A stretch of 64,000 nt of DNA, from NCBI GenBank assembly GCA_003344405.1, contig NOWV01000057.1:1-64000 (forward strand). Reading direction: 5' to 3'. Each line of letters starts with the position of its first letter. The first letter of the stretch is position 1. Below are positions 25,851 through 38,500 of the stretch, one piece after another. The position numbers were made by a program, and so were the translations under genes. Below the pieces are notes generated by a model. That model saw nothing but the letters and a program-made list of their open reading frames with translations. It did not search any database and was not told where the DNA came from. This DNA is from Trichoplax sp. H2. Its lineage: Eukaryota > Placozoa > Uniplacotomia > Trichoplacea.

Positions 25851-26975
25851 GTAGCTTTGCACTGTGCAATCTGCAACGGAGGTCAATGGTCATCGGTCAC
25901 CAATGTGATCATTATTAGCATTGCTTTCAGACACGATAGTTCAAGCTAAGGTACACCCAAATGTTTCATTCCGTTTCTACGCCAGCACACAAATTGCTGT
26001 AAAGCGTAGGTTTCTGCGTTGAAATGCATTCAGGTAAGATATCTAGAATACTGTGAAGTGCGAATAGAAAAGCAATATTGAAAATAACTATTCAAGTGCA
26101 ACCTATTCTTAGCGCTACTCCTGGATTGGTTGCACTATTCAGCCAGGATTTGCAGCTGTTGCAATCGTCACAAGATGCGTAAAATTGTTAAATTCATTGT
26201 ACAGTATAAATAAAAGTTGTATTCATGCTAAAGCTCACTACAGTAATGAATCATTTTGAAATTCAGTCCTGTAGAATGAGTAGTTGATACGATATGTTGT
26301 TCCATTGTAAGTAGCAGTTTCATTGATTAATATCTTAAAGGAGGAGGACTTGGACCCTCCTACACGTAGCATACGTGGCACGTTATGTACGAGTACATTA
26401 TTAGATATCGTAAATATTGCACGTTCATTTTGCGTGATGATTGAAATATCTTGTCGGTCAGTAAATTTTGAACATCTTGTTTTCTTCACTTATTCTCAAG
26501 TACTATCTATAATTAGTGAAGACTTCATGGCTTATCTAGCACTACTGTATACGTACAATTGCCTCTTTCGCGTTTGTGAATGTTAAATAGTACTGTACAT
26601 TAATTATCGAGTGAGTAGAGCAAGTGATCGAAATTGTAGCCCTGTGTGTTATATTTATTCTTAATTGATATCACATCTGTTAATGTAGGCTAATTAAGTA
26701 ACCTTTAGTAAGAAAATTTATGCAAGCAACGGTCCATTGCAAGAACAGTTCAGAATAACTTGAGAAATAATAACGTTCACGTCGTTTGTAAGTGTACAGT
26801 ATAGAGAATGTTATAAAGTTGTTACATGTTGCAATGAATGCCTACTTTCTTCGCACCTTAGCGTTATGTGCACTTTCAATCTTGGCTTGTAGGGTATTCA
26901 CTAGCGATTCAAGTGCCCCTGTTGGTCAACCATACGCAAAGATTACTGCTATTCAATAGTTTATAGTAAAAGATT
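25851..26975. other. Intergenic stretch upstream of the first MAT2B-like gene
   Basis: An 83-codon minus-strand frame (26238-26489) with two N-glycosylation sequons was considered as a possible exon, but it has no flanking partner exon and no domain I recognise. The region next to 26976 should contain the MAT2B-like promoter; no core element is obvious. Confidence 0.3.
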
Positions 26976-28022
26976 ATGGCTACAATGAAAAAGGTCTTGA
27001 TTACAGGTGCCTCCGGTTTATTAGGGCGAGCCATTAAGAGAGAATTTGATAATGATGCTACATGGAAAGTTTTAGGGCTTGCTTACAGCAGGGCCGGCGG
27101 TGATTTACGAAGAGTCGATTTATCTGATGTTAACGCAGTTAAAGAGGTGGTCCGTGAATTCCAACCTGATGTAATTGTTCATGCTGCTGCAGAACGACGA
27201 CCTGATATTGTTGATAAAAAAACTGACGTTGCTCGACAATTGAATGTCGATGTCAGTCGAAATTTAGCTTTGATTGCTAAAACTTTCAATTGCTTTATCC
27301 TCTACGTAAGTACAGATTATGTTTTTAATGGTTGTAACCCTCCGTATCAGCCTGCGGACCAACCAGCCCCGCTCAATACTTACGGAATGTTGAAGTGGCA
27401 AGGTGAAAAAGCAGTTTTAGAAACGTATCCCAAACGGAGTGGGATATTGCGCTTACCGATACTTTATGGTGAAGTAGAATACCTTGAAGAAAGTGCAGTT
27501 ACAGGTTAATGCAGTTACATAGAGTTAACTTTACCGGTACAATAACTACCGTATTCCGTAATACCATATCGTTTATTGTTTGAGCATTGCTCGATTTCGA
27601 TTTTATGCTGAACACTTCCTGTACTTACTCTTTTCTTATTATCAGTTTTATTGAAAGCAATTCAAAATGGAAATAAACCGGGTGAAATGTCGGATTACGA
27701 GAAACGTTACCCAACTTATGTAGGAGATGTAGCTGTAGTTATCCGACAAATTTCGGATAAAACTTTACAGGATGAAAATTTTTATGGAATTTGGCATTGG
27801 AGTGGCTTGGAAGAATTAACTAAATATCAGATGGCACTTAAAATTGCTAAGGCCTTTAATATAGATTATAAACATTTAGTAGCAGTCAACAAACCATCTC
27901 CTGGAGCTAAGCGACCTTATAATAGTCATCTCGATATTTCTACGTTGACTCAGCTTAATTTTGGGCAACAAACTAGTTTCCAAGACGGTATTATGATTTC
28001 GTTGTCGAAATTTATATCATAA
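26976..28022 (+). CDS. MAT2B: MAT2B-like methionine adenosyltransferase regulatory subunit (copy 1)
   Basis: Two exons, 26976-27504 and 27646-28022, phase 1 intron, 301 residues. It is a RmlD-type short-chain dehydrogenase fold. In animals MAT2B binds the catalytic MAT2A subunit and tunes S-adenosylmethionine synthesis. Motifs are the NADP-binding GASGLLGRA, HAAAERRPD, LNVDVSRNLA, YVSTDYVFNG, YGMLK (the YxxxK pair), LRLPILYGEVE, GIWHWSG and TKYQMA. Every one has a counterpart in the human protein, which is somewhat longer at its N-terminus. The ATG at 26976 starts six residues before KVLITG, a normal start for this fold. A second, more diverged copy lies 1.3 kb downstream in the opposite orientation. 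Confidence 0.88.
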
Positions 28023-29294
28023 AACTTGGATAACAATGCCAACGTATTAGTTTTATAAACATCAGGAATATACAATTAATATCTAATCTGACTTTTAATT
28101 AATTAAAGGTATTGCAAACTGAATTACAATTGAAATATTATATTGCCTCCAGCTAAATATATATAGGATGACGTTATCATGTAGAATTTCTGTAGTATAT
28201 AAAAAGTCTATATTATGAATATGTCACCAACTCGGCTTTATAGTGCATTGCTTGTCAGAACATTCAGCTAGGTGCAGTTTACGGAATTTGCGTATGTTTT
28301 TAAAGATATCTAATGTTTAATCTGACTTTGGCTGATGATTACTGAGATTATCAACGATTAGATTAATTCTAGTGTACTGTAACTTCATACCAGGTGTGTT
28401 GTTTAATGAAACCAAAGAATGATAACTACGTAAACACAGCGCAAACGTAGTGTACGGGAAGTATTTTATTTACATATGTAGAGTGCGCTAATGAATGTTA
28501 TTTCAACATTGATAAACATTAATGCAGTTTAAGAAATATCTGTCATATGTAAGAACCCTTTAAAACATCAATTCGGGATTGATGCAAACTAAATTATAGT
28601 CTGCAATGGACATTGTACGGTATCCTGTCGTGGTTATTAAAAATTACTATCATCATAGCAAACTTAAAACATTGTGTATTCGAATTAAGACGATTTCGTT
28701 TTCGCCATTCAGGGTGCTGTTCTGAATAAGAGTAATTTTAATGTATGTTAAAGTATACTGTATGAACTACCGTTACCGACAAAGTCTAAATCAACGGCAA
28801 ATTAAAAGGCTGTTGTGAGTTTGCTAAAATCATTCGATTAATGAGCACTTTAAATAGATCCCTATTGCACAAGGCTAATGAGAATTGTTCCTACATTGCA
28901 AAGTGTTGAGGAATTTGTTGAAGTTTTAGTAACTTGCCATGCATTTGTACGAAGGAACGCCAACGGCCGTCAGAAACATCACTTAGCTATTAGGCTATTA
29001 CTTAGTAGTAATTATATTATAATTGCTATCACATACTGTACATATCTGTTCAACATTAAGGCATAAGGAAACAAGCTATTATTAACTTGAAGATCTATTT
29101 ATTTACATCGTCATCTTTTACTTTACACCCTCATTAAATCAATATTTTATGCTAACAGAAACCGAATTTGTGGAGTTGCAAAGAAACTGTTGCATTAATC
29201 GTAAAGATTTAATACTTGCTAACCCACAAATTAAATTCAACACCCTAACTTGATTCAGCTATAATTAGCGATATAAGTTCCAAACAAAATGTGT
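28023..29294. other. Convergent intergenic region between the two MAT2B-like genes
   Basis: Both flanking genes end into this 1.27-kb stretch, so it holds two 3' UTRs. A 62-codon open frame at 28878-29066 has no recognisable domain. No long inverted repeat is evident between the arms apart from the genes themselves. Confidence 0.4.
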
Positions 29295-30540
29295 TTAACT
29301 AACGTTTACAAAATTACGGAGACATTCCTGTATGCCTACCCGAAAAGGCGTATGTCTACCGAAGTTTAGTTTCATTAAATCAGAACAATCTAACTGACTG
29401 TTATTAGATCTTTTCGCTCCCGTTGGAGGCTCGCTGGCTGGCTTGATATGACTGAAATCTAAATTAAATACTTCAGCCATAATTTTGGTCATCTGATACT
29501 TTGTTAGAGCTTCAGATCCACTCCAATGCCATATACCACGAAAATCATTTTCTGATAGCGCCTTCTCACAGATTTGTCTTATAACGATCGCAATATCATC
29601 GACGAGGGTTGGATAACGCATACCATAGTCAGTGACACTTTTTGATTTAGTATTATTGAGAACTGCCTGAAAAAGAGCTGATGCCATAGAAGAAAAGTAA
29701 GGAATTAAGTAGCTTGAGGATAAAGTAAATTTACCTTAACAAAGAACGTAACGTAACTACATGCCATACAGTAAAGTAAATTTTTGATGTGACCACACTA
29801 CTCAACGCTAGGTACTACAGTAGTAATGCACACTCTGCAACTGAAGGAAAATATAATGACGTACTGAAGTCATGCAACAGGCCTGTTTCGGTTTTTAAAG
29901 TATAATCAAGCTATAAAACTCATTTACATTCTAGTATTGAAGTCATCTCATATGTAATTATCCACATGTCGGTCACTGTATTCTCTACAACATGCATAAA
30001 CTTACCCGTGCACGAGCATTCAGCTAAGTTTTCAACTTGTCCATAAAGATACGGCACTCGCAGCACTCCGCTACTTTTAGGCAGGGTTTGTAGAGTAGCT
30101 TTTTCACCTTCAAACTTGAAAATGCAGTAATTGTTTGAGGGATTTGGTACATCACTAGGCTTGTAAGGGGGACTCTTTCCATCAAAGACACCATTGGTAC
30201 TAATATAGAGTAAGAAACAGTTAAATTCTTTGGCAATAGAGGCTAAATTTTGACTGACAACAACATTAAGTTGCCTAGAAGCCTCTAATTGCTGTTCTAC
30301 CACATCAGGACGTCGTTCTGCAGCAGAATGAATAATAACCGTGGGGCGAAATTCACTAACTAGAGCTCTAACAGCACCTACGTCTTTTAGATCGACCTTG
30401 CGTAGGTTTCCTTTAGCTCGAGTGAATGCAAGACCCATGCATTCCCAGCTGCCATCCACTTCAAACTCCTTTAGGATAGCTCGGCCCAATAATCCCGAAG
30501 CACCCGTAATAAGTACTTTCTTTCTTTGATCATCTCTCAT
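29295..30540 (-). CDS. MAT2B-like protein (copy 2), diverged
   Basis: Two exons, 30540-30006 and 29677-29295, 305 residues. The intron interrupts the same codon position (phase 1, after the SAVT/CSCT position) as in copy 1, so the two genes come from one intron-bearing ancestor. Preserved are GASGLLGRA, SAAERRPDVVE, YLYGQVE, GIWHWSG and TKYQM. Changed are STDYVF to STNGVF and YGMLK to YCIFK; the Tyr and Lys of YxxxK remain, but the surrounding nucleotide-site residues differ. The protein has more cysteines than copy 1. The start is the ATG at 30540; an in-frame GTG four codons earlier is not used. It could still bind MAT2A or have a new role. Confidence 0.82.
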
Positions 30541-30684
30541 CTTGATGACCACTTTAACTTATTGCTGTTAATTTGAACTATTCGATTTTTATTGCTAGTA
30601 AGTCGGGTAACTTTTCTTCTGGTCTGCTACAACCTACAAATCAATTTCTGCAAAATGAGGCTCGTTTGGCTGAAAGAATTGGCA

Positions 30685-30790
30685 CTTGTACAGTACTGTA
30701 CTGTAGGCTACAGTACAATGTACAGTGCTGTACTGTACTGTACCGTATTGTCTACAGTACAATATGCATGTGCTGTACTGTACTGTCGTG
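30685..30790. repeat. Cluster of TACAGTAC/GTACTGTA palindromic words
   Basis: About 100 bases are made largely of overlapping GTACAGTACTGTAC-type words, able to fold into several alternative hairpins. Open frames across it are repeat-driven and not genes. Confidence 0.75.
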
Positions 30791-30860
30791 CATAAATCCC
30801 GCCAGTTTTTATTTATTTTATTTATGGCATTTATTTACAAAAGTTTACTGGCATCAGTAA

Positions 30861-30890
30861 GTAGCAGGTAGCAGGTAGCAGGTAGCAGGT
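30861..30890. repeat. Heptanucleotide microsatellite (GTAGCAG)4
   Basis: Four perfect tandem copies of GTAGCAG. A likely polymorphic marker. Confidence 0.9.
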
Positions 30891-31339
30891 CTCCAAATAA
30901 TGTATATTGTGCAGAAGTTGTTCATCCTAATAATTAAGAATTTTCTATGAATTCTACGTAGAATTCTAATGTGCGATCTTGAATAGTAGTAGTGTATAGT
31001 ATAGTATAGCATGTAGTCCATGGGCCATGACCTAGTGCAATGTTTAGAGTAAACTTTACCGTAAAGAATAACCTTCTGTTGAAATCGGAGGTCAAACGTG
31101 ACATCATTGCACCGCGCTCGCCGGTCAGAACCTGAGCGGTAAAAAGAGAAGAAAATAAATACTTTTTCTTTACCGCTACAAACAGACATATACCACAGCT
31201 GGTAGTGACATTTTGAAAATGCCAAGATCAGTGCAGTAACTATGACAGAATAGCTATAGCTATGTTTAAGTTAGGGACTTTCAAGTGTTGGGAAGGCTTA
31301 ATAACTGTCAATTATTCTGCAGACACCCTACGCTATAAT

Positions 31340-31445
31340 CCACCGTCGAGGGCATAAAACCCGGAAGTTTTTAACGGAGTGAATCCCTAGTCGAAAACAC
31401 TAGGAAGATAAACTGGGTCGGAGGAACTCTAGAGTCCCATATCCA
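31340..31445. other. GC-richer segment with three consecutive hairpins, unassigned
   Basis: Against the AT-rich background, this segment has GGG-CATAAAA-CCC, CCTAGT-CGAAAAC-ACTAGG and the near-palindrome GGAACTCTAGAGTCCC in a row. A short U-rich AATTTTGG follows at about 31472. It lies just upstream of the CFAP97-family gene. It does not match a spliceosomal RNA, tRNA or SRP RNA that I recognise. It could be a promoter-proximal element or an unknown structured RNA. Confidence 0.25.
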
Positions 31446-31662
31446 GGTGCTCTAAAAATACGGAGAATATAATTTTGGATGGGACATCGTGCTATGGACA
31501 CTCATGGAGTTAAGGGCTGATCGCTTGATGTCATTGATTGGATTGTTTACAAATACGCAGGTGCGAACCACCAACAGAACCAACAGCGAAGTGCACCAGT
31601 GCGACTGCGTGATAATTTTGAAATGTTTACTGTAATACAGTTGCAATAGCAACGGTGTCAAC

Positions 31663-32634
31663 ATGGCGGATCTAATTGAGAAGGCAGACGGAGAAATTAG
31701 TGATCGATCGCAGGCTGAAGATGTTGATAGTAAAGCGATGGAGTTAAAAAATGGCGACTCAAGTTTAGAGAAGTTATTTGATTTAATGCTAGATATCAAT
31801 GGTCGTTTGGAGCATCAAGAGGAAGAATTGAGAAGGTTGCGTGATGTAGATGAACTTTCCGAACCCGAGAGTAGGCGATCGATTGCTAGTCGAGGTTCTA
31901 AAGGGCCCAAAATACATACAGTGACTAGGGCCGCACCTGTATCAAGACAAAATATGTCGTTTACTAATCAAAAAGCCAAAGAAATAGAGAAGGAAAATCA
32001 CCGTTTGCTTGCCGAAATACAGCGAAAAAAACAAAAACCCAAAGTTAAAAAACCGCCAAATCGTAAAGCAGCTACAACGACGAGTACTTCAGCCACACAA
32101 CCGGCTAGAGTAACGGCCTCATTAGTCAATAGGCGAAGAGATGCTCAGAGAATACAATTTGAAAACTTGGTAATTTATAATCTTTACCTTAATCTACTAA
32201 AGTTATATATGTTATAGGGAATAAATTGCTATCACCTTGATAACTGTTACGTATTTTAGTTCATACGGCAGTTTATGATAACCATATCAGTAAATGAACT
32301 TTCAGTATCATTTTAGATATCTTTATTATACTGTGTTATACTGTATTAATTGATTGACGTATTTATTATCGATTTACTAAAATTTTAGTTATTGTTGAAG
32401 AGACTACAGAAGGCTAAACCTACAGAAACTATTCGAAAATCAACTAATGTTACTAGATCGAGACCTACCAGTGCAAATAGGAATACAAATAGGCAAAAGA
32501 AAAGAAGTAGTAGCGCAGATGCCAGGCCCTCAAGAGAGGGGGCCAATGCCGATAGCAACAGCAGATCATCATCAGCTAAGAGTAGTAAACCTACTAAACC
32601 TAAAAGCAAACCAGTCTGGGAAGCTGGATGGTAA
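31663..32634 (+). CDS. CFAP97/Hemingway-family cilia-associated protein
   Basis: Two exons, 31663-32169 and 32389-32634, phase 0 intron, 250 residues. The diagnostic part is the family domain: NMSFTNQKAKEIEKENHRLL, a basic spacer, then a second conserved block reading NRRRDAQRIQFENL across the splice into LLLKRLQKAKPT. The first 90 residues are acidic with a short coiled-coil stretch (LEHQEEELRRLRDVDEL). The C-terminal 60 are Ser/Arg/Lys-rich and probably disordered, ending KPVWEAGW. Family members localise to cilia and flagella and are needed for axoneme assembly in flies; a ciliary role is inferred from that. The start ATG has a good context (AACATGGCG). Which subfamily (CFAP97 or CFAP97D) it belongs to is not clear. 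Confidence 0.85.
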
Positions 32635-35552
32635 CATTTGTCATATTTTAAAATGTACCTACCAATGTAGTACGCGCACCATTGTTGCTAACTTGATCAT
32701 GCCATGTTACATTTCAGTAAAGTTCAATTTTTTTTCAAATGATTAATGTTAATAGCTGCATACACACTGAGATCAATTTTGCAATTAATAATTTGTCCTA
32801 TAAACTTTACTTCAGTATTTTCCTGCATCTAATTTTGTTGTGCAATCAAGACAGGATGTACTATATACGGCATCTTTCAATCTATTCAAAGTCTGAACAT
32901 TATCTTATGTTTGGTATTGCGAGTCTTATCGCGTGATAGATGCTCTGCTTTTGTATCGTCATGGCGCCATTTGTCTTGTAATATTTTGTAAAAAGAATTA
33001 TATTTAACTTAAGTGAATTCTTTAAGGCCTGGAATAATTTTGGAATATCTTGATACTTCTTGACGTAAAATATCCAATGGAATATAAGCATGATGACAGT
33101 CATAAAATGAAAATTATCTAAAGCGAACTAATATGCTGCCATTGCAGGTTATGTTCATACTATTGTTGATAATCCTGTGAAAAATGTATAGTCGTATTTA
33201 TTGAGACAATTTTACGGCAATTTCCTGTTTTGGCTGAAACTGAAGAGTATGATAATGTATTTCGTGTATTAACATTGCGTTATCATATCCTCATTTTTAA
33301 CGATTGACTTGGCTATGTAAGAATTACTTGCGATTGTAGTGAGGGTACAATATCAAATAAAATTTAGGTATCAATATCGACCATTGTTATGATACATATT
33401 TCAATAATCTAACATTCCACCAATCATGTAAAATTCTTTGTATCATTATTACTCAATGTTTGAAGCTAACACGTATATAAGTGAGGAATACATTTAACTC
33501 TGAGTCATTGCATGAAATAATGATCGTTTTTTATGGAATTGCTTTTATAAATTAAGAAAATTTAACTTAAGGTTGATATATTAATCGTACGAAGTTAAGT
33601 TATAATTACTAATCGACAATCAATACTTTTCTTGCTTAATAAAATTGAAAATGTTCTGTTTTACATTGATTTATAGCAGAAATGTAATATTTGACAAATT
33701 GCCAGACTTTATATAAAGTTGAACAAGAAATCCTCTTGGTTCTTTCATTAGATATGATATAGAAATATATATATATATACAGAGTTTGGTTTTGAAAATG
33801 GGCCATTAATTAGGTTGAGAAAGCAATATAAATTGACCATGGAGAAACTAGTATTGTTACAATCTCGAATTGGTATTAAATAATTTTTGAAATGTTGCTG
33901 TTATTATTACGAAAAAAAGATGTAAGCAATATTAGATAAATTTAATTAATTACATGATGATTTGTTAGCAGAGGTATGAACTACTCAATTCTATTTAAAA
34001 ATTTCATTATAACCATCATTTATGTTACTATTAATACTGTTAACGCCCCGTGGCTTGCTAAAAACGAGTTTGTAATGATGCACAAAACTTAATTAATCTT
34101 AACACCTGCTATTTATTTTAATTTGGAAATAGTAGTGCAATTATAAAGATATTGGGAAATTGGATACCTTATTTCACGTTCAAAAATTTTCTCTATCGTG
34201 CAGTATAATTTATCTTACACAGCCCAAAAACTTTTTGAACGTTTACATCACATTGTTCTCGTACTTTATGATACGCTATAATTTCAACATAGTTTTTGGT
34301 TGATTTTTTCATAAGGTATATCGCAAAAATGTTTATAATACAACTTCATTTGCAGAGGGTATTAAAACTTAGCTAGATTTATTTTAAATCTCAGCTACTG
34401 CAACAAAGCTGTAATGCTTTCAAGAAATTATTAGCAAATTTGTAGTTCATACTCCATCTTCAGGATACAGAAAGAAATTTCATCACATGTAACATGTAAT
34501 GTGGTGCAATTATTTAATATAAAGCTAAGTTAAAACAATTGAACATCGGATGGAATTCAATAACATAAGAGAAATCTAACGTAATTTTTAATAACCTAAA
34601 ATGGGTTGACCTTAAATCCTTGAGTGAATGCTATTTCATTTTATTCTTGAGATGATATTTACAGTTCCTAAAAATTCAAAATTAGGTTAGAGAATTTATA
34701 GACGTTGACATTTGTATGCTTAACAATATACGTGTTCTTGCTCTTGCAGCGTTAGACAGAGAGTGAATTATTTTTATTATTATTATTAGTTTATTAGTAC
34801 TGGTTTACAAATTTCTGGTACACTAATGTAGTATTACAATAAATAAATAACTAAAAGTATAAACTTTGTTCATTTTATCGCGACTAATGAATGATATATT
34901 TAAATAAAATTGTTATCTTACTCATTTACTGGGTTATTTGTTTGATGATCATAAAATTCGTTTTGAAGTTGTAGGATTGCAAACTCTATTCATCCCGAAA
35001 ATACTGATATAGTTATACGATTTATTAGTAAACAGATTATATTATAAATGATTCGACAATGTCTGTATTTCGTTGCCATATTAATTAATATATACCATTA
35101 GTATAGCGATTTTTAAAGATTTGAGCGTATACAGACTTACTTTAGTTAGAGCTGTCCCCGGGTCAGACCAAGCTATTGATAAGTTTTAATATTAATAACT
35201 TAGTAAGAATAGTTCCATCTAATTTCACAGACCATATGCTAAACTAAAGGCATCATCTATTGCCATCATGTGATTAACAGTAGATCTATACAATCGTATG
35301 AGCAATATGTGTATTTACTACTCCAAAACATATGGTTAAGTATTCACACTATTAGAGGCTGATACAAGTAATTAAAATAAAATAATCGTCATCCGTTGCA
35401 TCATTGATATTTCTAGTAATGGAAACTGATATCCTACGTTGTCGTAAATTTCTAAATTGATTGGTCATAACCAAGTCCTACACTATAATTTATTGATTTA
35501 ATTCTTTAAAATGCTATCACTTTTTTGAGGAATAAATCAAGCCGCCATAAAG
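32635..35552. other. Intergenic stretch, nothing assigned
   Basis: AT-rich, with short microsatellites: (TA)n near 33766-33779 and (TTA)n near 34769-34790. Open frames here lack domains. The last part should hold the SNX25 promoter. Confidence 0.45.
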
Positions 35553-38500
35553 ATGTCGCTATTCGCAGCCCATCGTAAGCAAGAGGGAATTGGTTATGTT
35601 TTTCACTCAATCGGAGATTACGTCTATCATAACTTTATGCGGCTGCCAAGATCAATTATTCGCTATTTGATACTACTGAAAGATATTTTATTGCCTTATT
35701 TTGCCGCTTATCATCATCATGGCTATTACCCTTGGGTAGCAGCTGTATTTGTTAGCCTCTTGGCGTATAGCTATGGTTTCCATGTATGGATCCTCAATTT
35801 TATTATCGTAGTCATAGGATTTGCAGTTGGATTTTTGCTAGTATTATTAAGTGGCCAACACAGGCCTTTCAAACAATTTGAAGGGTTACAGGCAGTCCAA
35901 AAAATTCTAACGGAAAAGACGGTCAGTGGTTATCTTTTGAGTTCGATATATTTATGTTCTTTACTGTATCCTAAGTAACTTGCTTCTTGAATTATTTGAA
36001 GTGATTGATTTTGATTACTGTATTGCTTCATGACACAATTAAAACTCCGTTTGCACGATATAAACCTTATCATTTCATATTACGAGATCTTTGCTTGAGG
36101 GCATACTGAATCGCTACGAAAATGTTTGCCAGCTTTGTCTCCTGCAAAATTACTTAATTTTATTCAATTAAATGCTAATTTATCATTCCTACTAGCTAAA
36201 ATTACTGCAAGCTATTTTGTTAGAAGACTGAAATTTGACACCTTATTTAAAATTTAGCTTAAGTAATTATCAGTGGTGCTGTTATTTGTTACAGTGATAT
36301 TAGCATATTTATAATGATATTGATAGCAGGAGCTTACAGTGCATCGATCATATCAATCTCATAAAACCGTTGTCTCCGTTAATGTTGATAAAGCGATCCA
36401 AAGTAGTAAGTAAAAATAATTTAACGATAGCGGTTAGTCTAATATAACTTAAAATTTTCCAAGTTCTAATTGTGCGAGAAGTATTCCTAAACTCCATAAT
36501 TGCATTTATTTATCATTTAGTATTCGATAATCTGATTCGAGACTATGTCCTGATTTGGTATCAAAGCATCAACAATGATAATGCGGCATTTATCGACATA
36601 ATTTCGTAAGATTTATGCAGTAATGTATCTTTAAAACTATTCTCTATCAAAAATAAGCATTAAGAAGGGATTAAATCATGCCCCCTAATCATTTATAATT
36701 GAATAATTCAACAACTTATAAATATTGTATTATGTTTTTGAATTTTAATACTGTAGAACTTTATGTGATATACGGATCCCTCTGTTTTGATATTATTTCG
36801 AATTGGAGTAACTCATTAATTTGAAAAATAAATATCAGTATTTAATGCTCGTTGCTGGATTGAGTTCATAATTTTAATTAATTTATCTCCAATGTAGCTA
36901 ATAGTAATCGCACTAGATTCTTTAGTAGAGACTTAGATATTGATGAATTATTGCAATTTTCTATAAGGAATTTTTAATAAGAAGTAAAATTTGAAGCTAC
37001 TGATGAGTACTAAACTAGTAATTAATCCGTCAATTGCTACTGTCTAGCCATATAGCTGAAAGTTAATGCAATACATGCATCATACTATTGAAATGATTTT
37101 AAGATTTACTTTTATTCTCGCTGTACTTAAGCGATTAGTTTATCTTTCTAATTAAAAATATATTCAATAGTTGATAAATCCTAAAAATGTGATCTTGAAA
37201 ATTCAATCTAGGGAACAAATGTGGTTAGTGACAGAAAATATCGTCGAAAGACTGGGCAATTTAGATTTGGTAAGAACGAAGGGGTTACTGGGAATCGGAA
37301 TTCGTAGTTCTAATTATATATTTAATTACACTCCCCGGCAATATAATGATAACTTTAAATCTCATTCGATACTTGCATTTTATCTACAGGTTAAGCTGAT
37401 CTATATTGATATCGTCAATAAATTATGTGATCATTTTAAAGCACTTCGACTATCAAAACTAAGGTTTACTTCTATATTAGTTTTAATGCAGCTGGAAGCT
37501 GAAGTTTACTTTATGTAAAAGTAATGGTAAATATTATCGGAAATATAATATTATTTCTAATTCGAAATTTATGTAAATACTATATTCAGCTCGGATCCTA
37601 TGATTCCTTTCGTCCTTCATCCTTGTTTAGTCAGCAAACAAGAAGAATTGGACTACTTACGGCATATGTCTGAAGTATAATTATATTTAATTAAACCAAC
37701 CTATTATACTGTTTTTCTTTCGGATCATTTTTTGATGTAATTATTTTGCGATTTGGATTAGGCTGTTATTGTAACATTACTGCCGGAAAAGGACTGTCGC
37801 TGCAATGATTACAGATTAATACTACGCGAAGTTTTGGCATGTTGTGGTAAGTAGAAAAAAAGTAGTTATGTAGGATCTGATCAAGCCTAGATGTCTGAAT
37901 GAGGATCCGTCAAATATTGTTTCATATTTGACTACTTAAAGGCATCTAAGTAGTTTTATTGAAAAATTTTTTAGTTTTATATCCTATAGCAGAAAATTTC
38001 TGCGATCCCGATTACTTCAATCAAACATTTCTGCGACAAATTGAGGCTCGCGAGAAAATGTTGGAAACACATAAGAAGAGATATGCATACGCAAAAAGCT
38101 TTGAAGGTCGAATCGTAATAGCACATTTAATTGAAGTTATATCGAATAATTATATCGAATAATTAAAATCAAGAATGCTTATCGTATTTAAAAATTGTTA
38201 TTCTCATTTATCTAGACTTTATCAAATTAATTACAATTTGTGACGATATCGAAACATTAAAGGAAATAAGGTTAAAATAGTGCTGTAACCTTTCGTGATA
38301 TAATTAATATTTGTGATATTTCACCTGTATGTTGTAGAGAGATAGATTAATGGCAATGAAACCCACTGGCAGTGTTTAACAATTTCATTAACGTTTATAC
38401 CTTGAATAGGTACAAAATAATTGCCGAAATTATGCAGTCTGCAGTCATCAAGAATTTAAAGAAGGGAGGCCTTGAAGGTTATGGTTGCTCATCCTAAACC

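Noticed and set aside
26238-26489. 83-codon minus-strand frame with two glycosylation sequons
   Set aside because: Composition looks protein-like, but no flanking exons or domain could be found; kept only as a remark.
28878-29066. 62-codon plus-strand frame between the MAT2B-like genes
   Set aside because: It lies where the two 3' UTRs converge and has no recognisable homology.
30573-31225. Several open frames on both strands
   Set aside because: They are built from TACAGTAC words and the GTAGCAG microsatellite.
32385-32746. Leu-rich minus-strand frame and a second plus-strand frame
   Set aside because: Both are alternative frames of CFAP97-family exon 2, whose domain and phase are clear.
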